Positions 43,313 through 51,683 of a stretch of 64,000 bases of DNA are shown piece after piece. Where the stretch lies: the NCBI RefSeq assembly GCF_013402795.1, contig NZ_CP058595.1, positions 1,585,501-1,649,500 of the forward strand, given 5' to 3'. The notes below the pieces were generated by a model, which saw nothing but the letters and a program-made list of their open reading frames with translations, searched no databases and was not told where the DNA came from. Numbering within the stretch: position 1 is the stretch's first letter; each line of letters opens with the position of its first letter. Origin of the DNA: Costertonia aggregata (lineage in GTDB: Bacteria; Bacteroidota; Bacteroidia; Flavobacteriales; Flavobacteriaceae). The translations under genes were made by a program, and so were the position numbers.

Positions 43313-43799
43313 GATGTACGCATTTTGTTAGTTCATTTTTAATACGGTGAATTCGGGTGCGAATCGCTTCGTGTTTTAACCCTGTCACTACTGCAATTTC
43401 TTTTTGAGGTAGCCCATCCAACTCCAATAATATTATCGCCTTATTGGTTTCGGTCAATGTGTTGATACAAGAATATAGTTGTGATAATAACTCTTCTTTA
43501 CGCTCCCCTAAATTTGAGTCCGCTATTTCAGGAATGCCGTCAACTTGATACCTCTTTATGTTTTTCTTGGATTGTCTTAACTCTGCCAGGCATGTATTAA
43601 CAGCGATCCTGTACACCCAAGTAGTGATTCGGCTCTCGTCCCTAAAGGTATCCAGGTTCTCCCATACCTTTATAAAGGTTTCCTGTGTCAGATCTCTCGC
43701 CAGAGTATTTTCTCCGTTAACATATCCCAAACAAAGTCGCATTACCTTGGGATAATTGTTCTCGTATACTTCTTTAAACTTTAGTTCTTTAGCTGACAT
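43305..43799 (-). CDS. RNA polymerase ECF sigma factor (sigma-70 family)
   Basis: A 164-residue group IV sigma factor with only region 2 and region 4. Region 2 includes LTQETFIKVWENLDTFRDES, then ITTWVYRIAVNTCLAELRQS (about 40-80), for -10 recognition and promoter melting. Region 4 (about 105-160) includes LLELDGLPQKEIAVVTGLKH and a helix-turn-helix for -35 recognition. It probably directs a small stress or envelope regulon. The target promoter is unknown. The alpha/beta hydrolase gene is directly upstream, with its stop codon adjoining this start, and the putative anti-sigma gene overlaps its end. Confidence 0.93.
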   Translation of the reverse strand: MSAKELKFKEVYENNYPKVMRLCLGYVNGENTLARDLTQETFIKVWENLDTFRDESRITTWVYRIAVNTCLAELRQSKKNIKRYQVDGIPEIADSNLGERKEELLSQLYSCINTLTETNKAIILLELDGLPQKEIAVVTGLKHEAIRTRIHRIKNELTKCVHHE

Positions 43800-44642
43800 T
43801 TAGTATTCTAGATTAAGCATTACCTTTTCTAAAAACCACTCCGGCTTATCGTACATGATAAAATGTGCGGACCCTTCTGCATATTCAATACTATATGTTT
43901 TTAGGTTTTTATACTGATTCCCATACGTAATTTTGGCCATTTCCAAACCATAAGGATGCGTTGCGGCAAGAATTGTGACCGGCACTTTGATTTTAGCGAT
44001 ATCTTCTCTCAAGTCCAACTTTAACAAATCGGTATAACCATAAACATACGTTTGCCTATCTGCTTGTAGTATCCAATCTTTAATTTGTTTTTGTTTTTCT
44101 GGTTTTAAGCTCATTCCCATAGCCATTTGTGTGGCCATTGTATCAAAGCTTTCTTCATCCATGCTCAATAATTGTTCATTCCACGGATTTTCATAAACCA
44201 TATTCTCACTTTTAAAGTCAGGAATCATCAAAGCGCCAACTGATGGCAATGCATCTACAATAATCATTTTTTTGAACGTGTTAGTTTCGCTGGCCAGCCA
44301 TAGGCCAAGCGTTCCTCCCAAGCTATGGCCAATTATCGTGGCGTTTTCGAGTGTATTCTCCGATATGTATTCCTGTAAGTTCTCCTTAATTTTTGGCAGC
44401 CAGGGCTTTTCAATGGGTTTTACATCGCCAAACCCGGCAAATGTAAATACGTGACATTCATGATTTTTCGAAAGTTCGACCATAATATCCTCCCAAACAG
44501 CATCGGTACACGTAAACCCCGGAAATAATAAAATGGGGTCACCCTTACCGACTACTTTAACTTTAAAAGCTTGGTTCTGGGCAGTTATGGCACTTGTGAA
44601 AATTAGGGAAAAGAGAAAAATTGTTTTTTTGATGGTTTTCAT
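43800..44642 (-). CDS. Secreted alpha/beta hydrolase
   Basis: The start at 44642 begins MKTIKKTIFLFSLIFTSAIT with a signal peptide; the longer frame from 44687 adds residues without signal character. The hydrolase fold shows GDPILLFPGFTCTDAVWEDI, then ATIIGHSLGGTLGLWLASET with the nucleophile Ser in GHSLGG, and a late SIEYAEGSAHFIMYDKPEWF with the catalytic His. The Asp is likely in the VTILAATHPY region but was not fixed. Its substrate is unknown. It is the first gene of a three-gene operon with the ECF sigma and putative anti-sigma, so it may be part of that system's sensing or response. Confidence 0.86.
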   Translation of the reverse strand: MKTIKKTIFLFSLIFTSAITAQNQAFKVKVVGKGDPILLFPGFTCTDAVWEDIMVELSKNHECHVFTFAGFGDVKPIEKPWLPKIKENLQEYISENTLENATIIGHSLGGTLGLWLASETNTFKKMIIVDALPSVGALMIPDFKSENMVYENPWNEQLLSMDEESFDTMATQMAMGMSLKPEKQKQIKDWILQADRQTYVYGYTDLLKLDLREDIAKIKVPVTILAATHPYGLEMAKITYGNQYKNLKTYSIEYAEGSAHFIMYDKPEWFLEKVMLNLEY

Positions 44643-44777
44643 TTTTTGCTTTTTAAAATTGATTTTCCCTTTAGATACAATTCTCAAAAAATGTTACATC
44701 ATTTTCAAAATTAAATTTAAAAAGCAGCGGATAAGTATTGATTTTTCTGAACGAAGACCCTTTTGGGAGAACGCGTT

Positions 44778-45998
44778 TTAATCCTCGTCCATTTGTATCT
44801 TTTTCATAGCGAGTACCGCAAACAAGAAGGCAATGAGCAAAAAGACTGCTGCTAGGGCATAGGGTGCCCCGGGAAAGTATATGTCTCCTTCGGGACGAAT
44901 GAAGAAATAGAATACCGGCGAGAATATCAATTGACCCAAAATTGCCGTAATACTGACTAAGCCAGTAATGGATCCTTGTAGGTTGCCTTGCTCTTTTTCC
45001 GATACCTGATTGGAAATTACCCCTTGTACGGTGGGCCCTGCAACACCACCAAGCGCATACGGAATTAAGAAGGCATATAACATCCACGGTTCGGTAGCCA
45101 AGGAAAAAAGAAACATACCGATTACCCAGAGAAGAAACCCGTACACTACTACGTTTTGCCTTCCCAGCTTTTCAACTAAAACCCCCACCAAAAAACCTTG
45201 GACTATGGCTACCAATAAACCTACTACCATAAGGGAAATACCTATTTCCTGCGGACTCCAATTGTACCGTTCAATGCCGTAATAAGACCATGTGGAGGGC
45301 AGCGCTTGTCCGGCTAAATTGGCCAAAAAGAATGCAAAAATCAAAAGTAGCACCCCTTTATAGTTACGCAAAGCGACCAATGATACTCCAGGAATCATTT
45401 TCATGATATTAATGGATCTTCTATTTTCTGGGACCAAAGATTCAGGTACAAAAACCCACCCGAACAAAAAATTGGCAAATGTGAGTCCGGCCGCAATGTA
45501 AAAGGGCAAGCGTATGTTCAACTCCCCAAAAAAACCTCCTATTCCTGGGCCTATTATAAATCCCAAGCCAAAAGCGGCCCCGATAAGCCCAAAATTTTTG
45601 GCCTTGTTTTCCTTTGTACTTATGTCTGCAATATAGGCAGAGGCCACCGTAAAACTAGCTCCTGTAATACCTGCAAGAAATCGGCCCAAAAACAGCCAAG
45701 TGATAGTAGGTGCCCAAGCGTGCACTAAATAATCTATACTCAATCCTAAAAGGGCAATCAACAAGATGGGTTTTCTTCCAAACTTATCTGAAATCTCTCC
45801 CAGAACAGGCGAAAACAAAAATTGCATTCCCGCAAAGGCCGTAGTCAACCACATACCATAAATAACTGCCATATGTGTACCCTCTCCGGTAAGCTGCATA
45901 ATAAGGTCGGGGATAATGGGGAGAATGATACCTATACCGATAACATCAACAAGAATGGTTATAAAAATAAAAAGTAAGGCTGTTTTGTTGGTTTGCAT
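44778..45998 (-). CDS. MFS transporter, TetA-like branch
   Basis: A 406-residue, twelve-helix major facilitator. The start at 45998 gives MQTNKTALLFIFITILVDVI; the in-frame extension to 46085 would run through a terminator and into the tandem repeat, so I reject it. Helix 1 reads GIGIILPIIPDLIMQL, followed by motif A GEISDKFGRKPILL between helices 2 and 3 and FLAGITGASFTVASAYIADI in helices 4-5. The branch includes the tetracycline exporters, but similarity at this level does not show tetracycline export, and substrates could be other drugs or metabolites. It is downstream of the ATP synthase operon terminator. Confidence 0.9.
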   Translation of the reverse strand: MQTNKTALLFIFITILVDVIGIGIILPIIPDLIMQLTGEGTHMAVIYGMWLTTAFAGMQFLFSPVLGEISDKFGRKPILLIALLGLSIDYLVHAWAPTITWLFLGRFLAGITGASFTVASAYIADISTKENKAKNFGLIGAAFGLGFIIGPGIGGFFGELNIRLPFYIAAGLTFANFLFGWVFVPESLVPENRRSINIMKMIPGVSLVALRNYKGVLLLIFAFFLANLAGQALPSTWSYYGIERYNWSPQEIGISLMVVGLLVAIVQGFLVGVLVEKLGRQNVVVYGFLLWVIGMFLFSLATEPWMLYAFLIPYALGGVAGPTVQGVISNQVSEKEQGNLQGSITGLVSITAILGQLIFSPVFYFFIRPEGDIYFPGAPYALAAVFLLIAFLFAVLAMKKIQMDED

Positions 45999-46027
45999 AT
46001 GGACGCAAAAATCGGCTAAAAAAACAA

Positions 46028-46053
46028 AAAACCTCACATTCCTGTGAGGTTTT
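46028..46053 (-). terminator. Strong terminator of the ATP synthase operon
   Basis: Arms AAAACCTCACA (46028-46038) and TGTGAGGTTTT (46043-46053) form a perfect 11-bp stem with a four-base loop. On the minus strand it is followed by TTGTTTTTTT-type U-rich sequence, as expected of a Rho-independent terminator. It lies downstream of the 52-bp repeat array after atpG and upstream of the MFS start. Confidence 0.9.
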
Positions 46054-46068
46054 ATAGTATTATATCTT

Positions 46069-46362
46069 CGCTGCGCTGCGTCCAATTGTTCAGCGCTTCC
46101 GCACGGCTGGCATTTGACTCCGCTGCGCTGCGTCCAATTGTTCAGCGCTTCCGCATGGCTTTCATTTGACTCTGCTGCGCTGCGTCCAATTGTTCAACGC
46201 TTCCGCACGGTTTGCATTTGACTCCGCTGCGCTGCGTCTAATTGTTCAGCGCTTCCGCACGGCTGGCATTTGACTCCGCTGCGCTGCGTCCAATTGTTCA
46301 GCGCTTCCGCACGGTTTGCATTTGACTCCGCTGCGCTGCGTCTAATTGTTCAGCGCTTCCGC
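46069..46362. repeat. Array of about 5.6 tandem 52-bp repeats beginning inside the 3' end of atpG
   Basis: Five full units start at 46081, 46133, 46185, 46237 and 46289, preceded by a 12-base partial and followed by a 22-base partial unit (46341-46362) that is part of the atpG coding sequence. On the minus strand each unit opens with a copy of the last atpG codons (Ala-Glu-Ala-Leu-Asn-Asn). Each could fold GCGCTG with CAGCGC around a 12-base loop, and the one unit with a changed arm (unit 3, GCGTTG) keeps pairing through G-U. Units differ at only a few sites, including the stop-codon base (TAG or TGG). It looks like a minisatellite in the 3' UTR of the atp transcript. Confidence 0.93.
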
Positions 46363-47202
46363 TCCACCAACAATTTCTAAAATTTCGTTGGTAATCGCTG
46401 CCTGTCTTGCCTTGTTATACGTGAGTTTTAACTGATCTCTCAATTCGGTCGCATTGTCGGTTGCTTTATGCATTGCCGTCATACGGGCGCCATGCTCACT
46501 TGCAAAAGAATCCCGGATTCCTTTATACAATTGTGTTTTTAAGGATTTGGGAATCAATTGTTCAACAATCTCAGTTTTAGAGGGCTCAAAAATGTAGTCG
46601 CCGCTTTCCTCCTCGTTACCCGCCATTGGTACTATAGGCAAAAATTGTTCTGTCATTACAATTTGGGTAGCGGCATTCTTGAACTTATTGTAAACGATAT
46701 CAATTCGATCATAGGCACCATCAATAAACTTGGCCATCAAATCTTCAGCAATCAGGGCTACATTATCAAAAGTCAAGTCATCATAAACCGGGCTATGGTT
46801 TTCGATCACGCTATATTTTTTTCCCAGGATATCATTCGCTTTTTTGCCTATGGCTATAAAATCCACGTGCTTATCAGCGTAGGTTTCATTGGCCAGTAGC
46901 ATGCTTTGTTTGATAATATTGGTATTAAAGGCACCACATAAACCACGATTGGAGGTTATCGCTACTACCAATACCTTTTTTATCTCTCGATTATCAGCAA
47001 AACTACTGCCAGAATCCGAATCCAAGCTAGCACTCAAACTCTGAAGCAGTTCAGTCAGTTTATCCGAATAGGGTCGCATAGCGGTGATGGCATCTTGAGC
47101 CTTTTTCAACTTCGCAGCAGATACCATTTTCATGGCACTCGTTATCTGCATCGTTGATGAAACCGATGCTATCCTATTTCGTATCTCCTTTAAATTTGCC
47201 AT
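46342..47202 (-). CDS. atpG: ATP synthase F1 gamma subunit
   Basis: The central rotor shaft of F1: two long helices at both ends form the coiled coil (MANLKEIRNRIASVSSTMQI at the start; LTYNKARQAAITNEILEIVG at the end). The 286-aa length and the SNRGLCGAFNTNI segment are typical. It is the last gene of the minus-strand operon. The last six residues (AEALNN) and stop fall in the first unit of a tandem 52-bp array, so the end of the coding sequence is the founder or a member of that array. Only the TAG of the first unit is used; several downstream units carry TGG at that site. Confidence 0.95.
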   Translation of the reverse strand: MANLKEIRNRIASVSSTMQITSAMKMVSAAKLKKAQDAITAMRPYSDKLTELLQSLSASLDSDSGSSFADNREIKKVLVVAITSNRGLCGAFNTNIIKQSMLLANETYADKHVDFIAIGKKANDILGKKYSVIENHSPVYDDLTFDNVALIAEDLMAKFIDGAYDRIDIVYNKFKNAATQIVMTEQFLPIVPMAGNEEESGDYIFEPSKTEIVEQLIPKSLKTQLYKGIRDSFASEHGARMTAMHKATDNATELRDQLKLTYNKARQAAITNEILEIVGGAEALNN

Positions 47203-47287
47203 TTCTTTGTAGTATTTAGCCGTTTGTAATCAATAGAGAGAATTTATTCGGTTCTTCATACTGATTACTTCATACCCATTTTATGGA

Positions 47288-48865
47288 CTAGTTATATTTT
47301 GACGACAAATCTTTACAGACCGTTGTTAGTGTATCTGTTACCTCATCTGTTAATTTACCCGCCTTCAACGTGTCCAAGACGTCTCTATGTTTGGCATTCA
47401 AAAGTTCAAGGTAATCTCTTTCAAACTCTTTTATCTTTTCAACTGGAACATCACGCAACAAGTTTTTAGACCCTGCGTAAATGATAGCGACCTGATCTTC
47501 AACTGTAAATGGGTCATTTTGGGCCTGCTTCAATATTTCAACGTTTCTGCGCCCTTTTTCGATTACGTTCAATGTGGCTGCGTCCAAATCCGAACCGAAC
47601 TTGGCAAAGGCTTCCAATTCTCGAAACTGGGCTTGGTCCAACTTTAATGTACCTGCTACTTTTTTCATCGATTTTATTTGGGCAGAACCTCCCACACGGG
47701 ATACCGAAATACCTACGTTGATAGCGGGCCTCACCCCTTGGTTAAATAAATCCTGCTCCAAGAATATCTGTCCGTCCGTAATAGAAATCACGTTCGTGGG
47801 AATATATGCCGAAACATCACCTGCCTGGGTCTCGATAATCGGCAATGCGGTTAAGGAACCTCCACCTTTGACCATTGGTTTTAAAGTATCTGGGAGGTCG
47901 TTCATATCTTTTGCAATGTCATCATCTGCAATAACTTTAGCCGCACGCTCCAATAACCTGGAATGTAGGTAGAAAACATCCCCTGGATAGGCCTCACGAC
48001 CCGGTGGTCTTCTCAACAAAAGGGATACTTCACGATAGGCTACCGCTTGTTTTGAAAGATCATCGTAGATAATCAAGGCCGGGCGACCTGTGTCACGAAA
48101 ATACTCGCCGATAGCCGCACCTGCGAACGGAGCATACACCTGCATCGGTGCCGGGTCGGATGCGTTGGCAGCTACAATAGTCGTGTAGGCCAAAGCTCCT
48201 TTATCTTCCAAAGTCTTGGCAATAGCTGCGACCGTAGAGGCCTTTTGACCAATTGCCACATATATGCAATACACTGGTTCACCGGCATCATAAAATTCTT
48301 TTTGATTCAGAATGGTATCGATACAAACAGTGGTCTTACCGGTTTGCCTGTCGCCGATTACCAGCTCACGTTGTCCACGACCTACAGGTATCATGGCATC
48401 AATGGCCTTGATCCCCGTCTGCAATGGTTCATTTACCGGCTGACGAAAAATAACACCAGGCGCCTTACGCTCCAATGGCATCTCATAGGTTTCCCCTGCA
48501 ATTGGGCCTTTTCCATCAATGGGAACGCCCAAAGTATTTACCACACGGCCCACAATACCTTCACCTACATTTATAGAAGCGATACGCTGTGTACGTTTGG
48601 CCGTAGCACCTTCTTTGATTTCTTTGGAAGGGCCCAACAATACGACCCCGACATTATCTTCTTCTAGGTTCAAAACTATACCTTCCAACCCGCCTTCGAA
48701 CTCTACCAATTCCCCGTACTGGGCGTTTGATAATCCGTAGACACGGGCGATACCATCACCTACTTGAAGTACGGTACCCACTTCGTCCAAAGTAGCCGTA
48801 GCTTCGAACCCTGATAATTGTTGCTTTAAAATTGCTGATACTTCAGCCGCTTTTACTCCTGCCAT
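47288..48865 (-). CDS. atpA: ATP synthase F1 alpha subunit
   Basis: Regulatory nucleotide-binding subunit of F1. P-loop [14 protein letters not shown] at about residue 172, the alpha signature [20 protein letters not shown], and [13 protein letters not shown] with the arginine finger region. At 525 aa it is of the normal size. The N-terminus ([20 protein letters not shown]) fits the helix that binds the delta subunit. It lies between atpH and atpG. The partner beta subunit gene atpD and epsilon gene atpC are not in this window, as usual for flavobacteria, where they lie elsewhere. Confidence 0.97.
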   Translation of the reverse strand: MAGVKAAEVSAILKQQLSGFEATATLDEVGTVLQVGDGIARVYGLSNAQYGELVEFEGGLEGIVLNLEEDNVGVVLLGPSKEIKEGATAKRTQRIASINVGEGIVGRVVNTLGVPIDGKGPIAGETYEMPLERKAPGVIFRQPVNEPLQTGIKAIDAMIPVGRGQRELVIGDRQTGKTTVCIDTILNQKEFYDAGEPVYCIYVAIGQKASTVAAIAKTLEDKGALAYTTIVAANASDPAPMQVYAPFAGAAIGEYFRDTGRPALIIYDDLSKQAVAYREVSLLLRRPPGREAYPGDVFYLHSRLLERAAKVIADDDIAKDMNDLPDTLKPMVKGGGSLTALPIIETQAGDVSAYIPTNVISITDGQIFLEQDLFNQGVRPAINVGISVSRVGGSAQIKSMKKVAGTLKLDQAQFRELEAFAKFGSDLDAATLNVIEKGRRNVEILKQAQNDPFTVEDQVAIIYAGSKNLLRDVPVEKIKEFERDYLELLNAKHRDVLDTLKAGKLTDEVTDTLTTVCKDLSSKYN

Positions 48866-48922
48866 TTTTCTTGACGTTAGATGTTAGACAAAAGACCCTT
48901 AAGGCCTTAGGCTCACATTGTT

Positions 48923-49462
48923 TTATAGACTATTTGTAAATTCTCTCTTAATATTGTTGAGTTTATTGGCGATACTGGCATCATATTGTAAGTCGCCGAC
49001 ACGCAAAACAAACCCACCGATGATACTTTCATCGATTTTATTCTGAATCGTTACTTTGTTTCCTGTAATACCCGATAACTGTTTTAAGACTTTCTTCTCT
49101 AAATCTGCGGTCATAGGTACTGCGGTAGTCACAAAAGCAACGCCTTCGCCTTTTAAATCTTCGTTAAGGATAATATATTTCAAAGCCACCTCGTTCAACA
49201 TACCGATTCTCTTATTATCGGTCAAGGTAGTTATAAGCCCTGCGGTAATTTGATGACTGCCCTCAAATATTGTATTTAAGGCATCTTTTTTTATTGCGCT
49301 CTTGACTACGGGACTGGCCAACACATCTTGGAGCTCTTTGCTGTCTGAAATCGTCGCCGTTATGCTTCGCATATCTTTTTCGACCTTATCCGTTGCTTTA
49401 TTGTCAACGGCGAGGTCCAAAATGGCTTTGGCATAACGTATGGCAGCTCTAGAATCGTTCAT
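48923..49462 (-). CDS. atpH: ATP synthase F1 delta subunit
   Basis: Joins F1 to the b-subunit stalk (OSCP counterpart). The 179-residue protein begins SRAAIRYAKAILDLAVDNKA, the usual opening helix, and ends with the conserved IDESIIGGFVLRVGDLQYDA segment. It lies 57 bp upstream of atpA and follows atpF after 8 bp. Function is certain by both similarity and position. Confidence 0.95.
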   Translation of the reverse strand: MNDSRAAIRYAKAILDLAVDNKATDKVEKDMRSITATISDSKELQDVLASPVVKSAIKKDALNTIFEGSHQITAGLITTLTDNKRIGMLNEVALKYIILNEDLKGEGVAFVTTAVPMTADLEKKVLKQLSGITGNKVTIQNKIDESIIGGFVLRVGDLQYDASIANKLNNIKREFTNSL

Positions 49463-49470
49463 CTTTGGAT

Positions 49471-49971
49471 TTAGTTCAATTTAATATCGCTAAGCATATC
49501 ATCCACCAATTTCAATTGCTTGTCCTTGTTGGATAATTGTTCCTTGATTACTTTTTCGGCAATCTCAACGGAAAGTTCCGCTACTTGGTTTTTGATATCG
49601 GCCAAAGCAGCTTTCTTTTCACTTTCTATGGTAGCCTGTGCGTTTTTAATTATTTTATCCCCTTCTGCCTGGGCCTGCTCTTTGGAATCGGCAATCATTT
49701 TATCCTTGATTTCACGAGCTTCTTTCAACATGGCCTCCCGTTCAGCACGGGCTTCCTTTATGAGTTTGTCATTGTCTGCTTGAAGGTTTTGCATTTCCTT
49801 ACGGGCGTTTTCGGCAGCTTCCAAAGCATTGCTTATCCCTTCCTCACGTTCGTTAAGTGAGTTCAGTATCGGTTTCCAGGCAAATTTTACCAAAAGGAAA
49901 ATCAACCCTAAAAGCAGTATCGTCTGAACTACGAATAGGCCTGGAGAAAAGTCGTTCAATAAAGTTTCCAT
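49471..49971 (-). CDS. atpF: ATP synthase F0 b subunit
   Basis: One transmembrane helix (about 10-30, PGLFVVQTILLLGLIFLLVK) followed by a long, charged coiled coil (EGISNALEAAENARKEMQNL onward) that forms the peripheral stalk to F1. The 166-aa length is standard. It is in the atpB-E-F-H-A-G order, 8 bp from atpH and 82 bp from atpE. Confidence 0.95.
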   Translation of the reverse strand: METLLNDFSPGLFVVQTILLLGLIFLLVKFAWKPILNSLNEREEGISNALEAAENARKEMQNLQADNDKLIKEARAEREAMLKEAREIKDKMIADSKEQAQAEGDKIIKNAQATIESEKKAALADIKNQVAELSVEIAEKVIKEQLSNKDKQLKLVDDMLSDIKLN

Positions 49972-50053
49972 AACTGAAAAATAAATTTTGTTTTTTTAAC
50001 AAAAACACTTCCTGCAACCAACCGTTACAGGAAATGTTCATTAATTTTTGTTC

Positions 50054-50263
<210 letters not shown>

Positions 50264-50280
50264 TTAAAAAAACTCTCTTT

Positions 50281-51462
50281 TTAGATAAAATCCGCTCTAA
50301 CATCTTCCGCATCGGGAACTTCTTCCCCATGGTCATCATGCCCATGATCGTGATCATGCTCTGCAACGGCCATTCCTATGAACAATGCCGATAGCATCGT
50401 AAAAATATATGCCTGTAAAAAGGCGACCAACACTTCAATCAAAGTGATGAAAAATGAAAGTACCAATGAAAGAGCGGTCGCTCCCCCAACCGTGAGGGTA
50501 TCTTTAAGTGTAAACATGATAGCTATCAAGCTCATTACCACAATATGACCAGCAGATATATTCGCAAAAAGACGAACCAGAAGTGAGAACGGCTTGATGA
50601 TAAAGGCACCCGCCAACTCTATTACCGCAAGTACCGGGCGAATCCACCACGGTGCATCTGGCATCCAGAGCATGTGCATCCAGTAATCTTTATTACCACT
50701 AAAAGTATAAACGATCAGTGTGAAAATAGCCAAACAAGCGGTAACCGCCAATTGTCCCGTTACGTTAAACCCTAATGGGGTAAGGCCCAACAAATTCAAT
50801 ATCCAAATGAAAAAGAAGACCGTTAACAAGTATCCCGTAAATTTTCTATACTTTTTTTCGCCGATATTAGGTCTTGCAATTTCATCACGTACATAAATCA
50901 CCAGAGGCTCCAAAACACGGCCGAAACCTGTGGGTACTTTTCTGTTTTTGTATTGGCGTGCCAAAGATGAAAACGCCAAAAGCATTAAAAGGCCTACCAG
51001 TAGTATCCCTACCACGCTTTTAGTGATTGAAAAATCCAGTACTTTGCTCGCATTGGTGGCGTGATGCTCCTCATCAAAAGAAACGGAAGAGGCACCTTCG
51101 TTCAACTCATATATCTTACTATGCAGTTTTACAAACCTTGTTCCTCCTTTTTCAACGATAACTTCCCCATCATCGTCATGATGAAAGGCAGAAGACATAA
51201 AAGTAACCAAACCTTTACTGGACCAAACGATAACTGGCAACGGAAAGCCTACGTGCCTACGTTCCCCTGTATCATCGGTGTAGGAGAACAAATGAAAATC
51301 GTGGGAATCTTTTATATGGTGTTTAATGTAAGCATCAACTTCCTCTTTTCCGTTTACAGGACCCTCTTCTTGAGTAGGTTCGGTTTTTCCAAAACCTGCG
51401 TAGGAACCAAAAAGAAATACCAAAGTGACTAATGTGCGTAAATATGTTGTTGCTTTTTTCAT
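50281..51462 (-). CDS. atpB: ATP synthase F0 a subunit, long form
   Basis: The stator ion-channel subunit. At 393 aa it is longer than the roughly 270-aa E. coli protein. An N-terminal signal peptide-like stretch (TLVTLVFLFGSYAGFG) leads into a roughly 110-residue extracytoplasmic domain with His-rich sequence (HHIKDSHDFHLFSYTDD), and then the normal helices. Such long a subunits are common in Bacteroidota. The essential Arg lies in SLLVRLFANISAGHIVVMSL. The C-terminus ends in a His/Asp-rich tail (AVAEHDHDHGHDDHGEE). It is the first gene of the operon as it now stands; the R-M cassette lies directly upstream on the opposite strand. Confidence 0.94.
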   Translation of the reverse strand: MKKATTYLRTLVTLVFLFGSYAGFGKTEPTQEEGPVNGKEEVDAYIKHHIKDSHDFHLFSYTDDTGERRHVGFPLPVIVWSSKGLVTFMSSAFHHDDDGEVIVEKGGTRFVKLHSKIYELNEGASSVSFDEEHHATNASKVLDFSITKSVVGILLVGLLMLLAFSSLARQYKNRKVPTGFGRVLEPLVIYVRDEIARPNIGEKKYRKFTGYLLTVFFFIWILNLLGLTPLGFNVTGQLAVTACLAIFTLIVYTFSGNKDYWMHMLWMPDAPWWIRPVLAVIELAGAFIIKPFSLLVRLFANISAGHIVVMSLIAIMFTLKDTLTVGGATALSLVLSFFITLIEVLVAFLQAYIFTMLSALFIGMAVAEHDHDHGHDDHGEEVPDAEDVRADFI

Positions 51463-51499
51463 TGCGAATCTTTCAAAATATGGCTTTCTAAAAGTCGCG

Positions 51500-51507
51500 C
51501 AAAGGTA
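51500..51507 (-). promoter_or_regulatory. Candidate -7 promoter box TACCTTTG for atpB
   Basis: An exact TAnnTTTG match on the minus strand, 38 bp upstream of the atpB ATG. It would let the atpBEFHAG genes be transcribed independently of the separated atpZ unit. No clean -33 TTG is seen; a small hairpin (AATCTTTT/AAAAGATT, 51528-51549) lies just upstream of it. Confidence 0.48.
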
Positions 51508-51658
51508 GTTATTAAAAAAGAAAAATAAATCTTTTTCGAAGAAAAGATTTAATCCAAAAAATATTGAAATAAAATTTACTTGAACATTTTTACATTGAAC
51601 GATTCTACAAAAAGAAGATTTATAAGCTATATTTGATTTTACACTTCTTTTTTTACTA

Positions 51659-51676
51659 AATTAAATTGATTTAATT
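51659..51676 (+). promoter_or_regulatory. 8-bp inverted repeat directly before the methyltransferase start
   Basis: AATTAAAT and ATTTAATT are perfect complements with a TG centre, ending 7 bp upstream of the ATG at 51684. AT-rich DNA makes chance occurrence more likely, but the position is where a controller or autoregulating methyltransferase would bind. No C-protein gene is present. Confidence 0.45.
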
Positions 51677-51683
51677 CATTTTC

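Noticed and set aside
44778-45998. Calling the MFS protein a tetracycline-resistance determinant
   Set aside because: The match is to general features of the TetA-like branch only; substrate specificity is not readable.
45999-46085. N-terminal extension of the MFS transporter to 46085
   Set aside because: The added residues are encoded by the operon terminator and the edge of the repeat array; the ATG at 45998 begins a normal first transmembrane helix.
46069-46362. Tandem repeats as a CRISPR array
   Set aside because: The 52-bp units are contiguous with no variable spacers, they derive from the end of atpG, and no cas gene is present.
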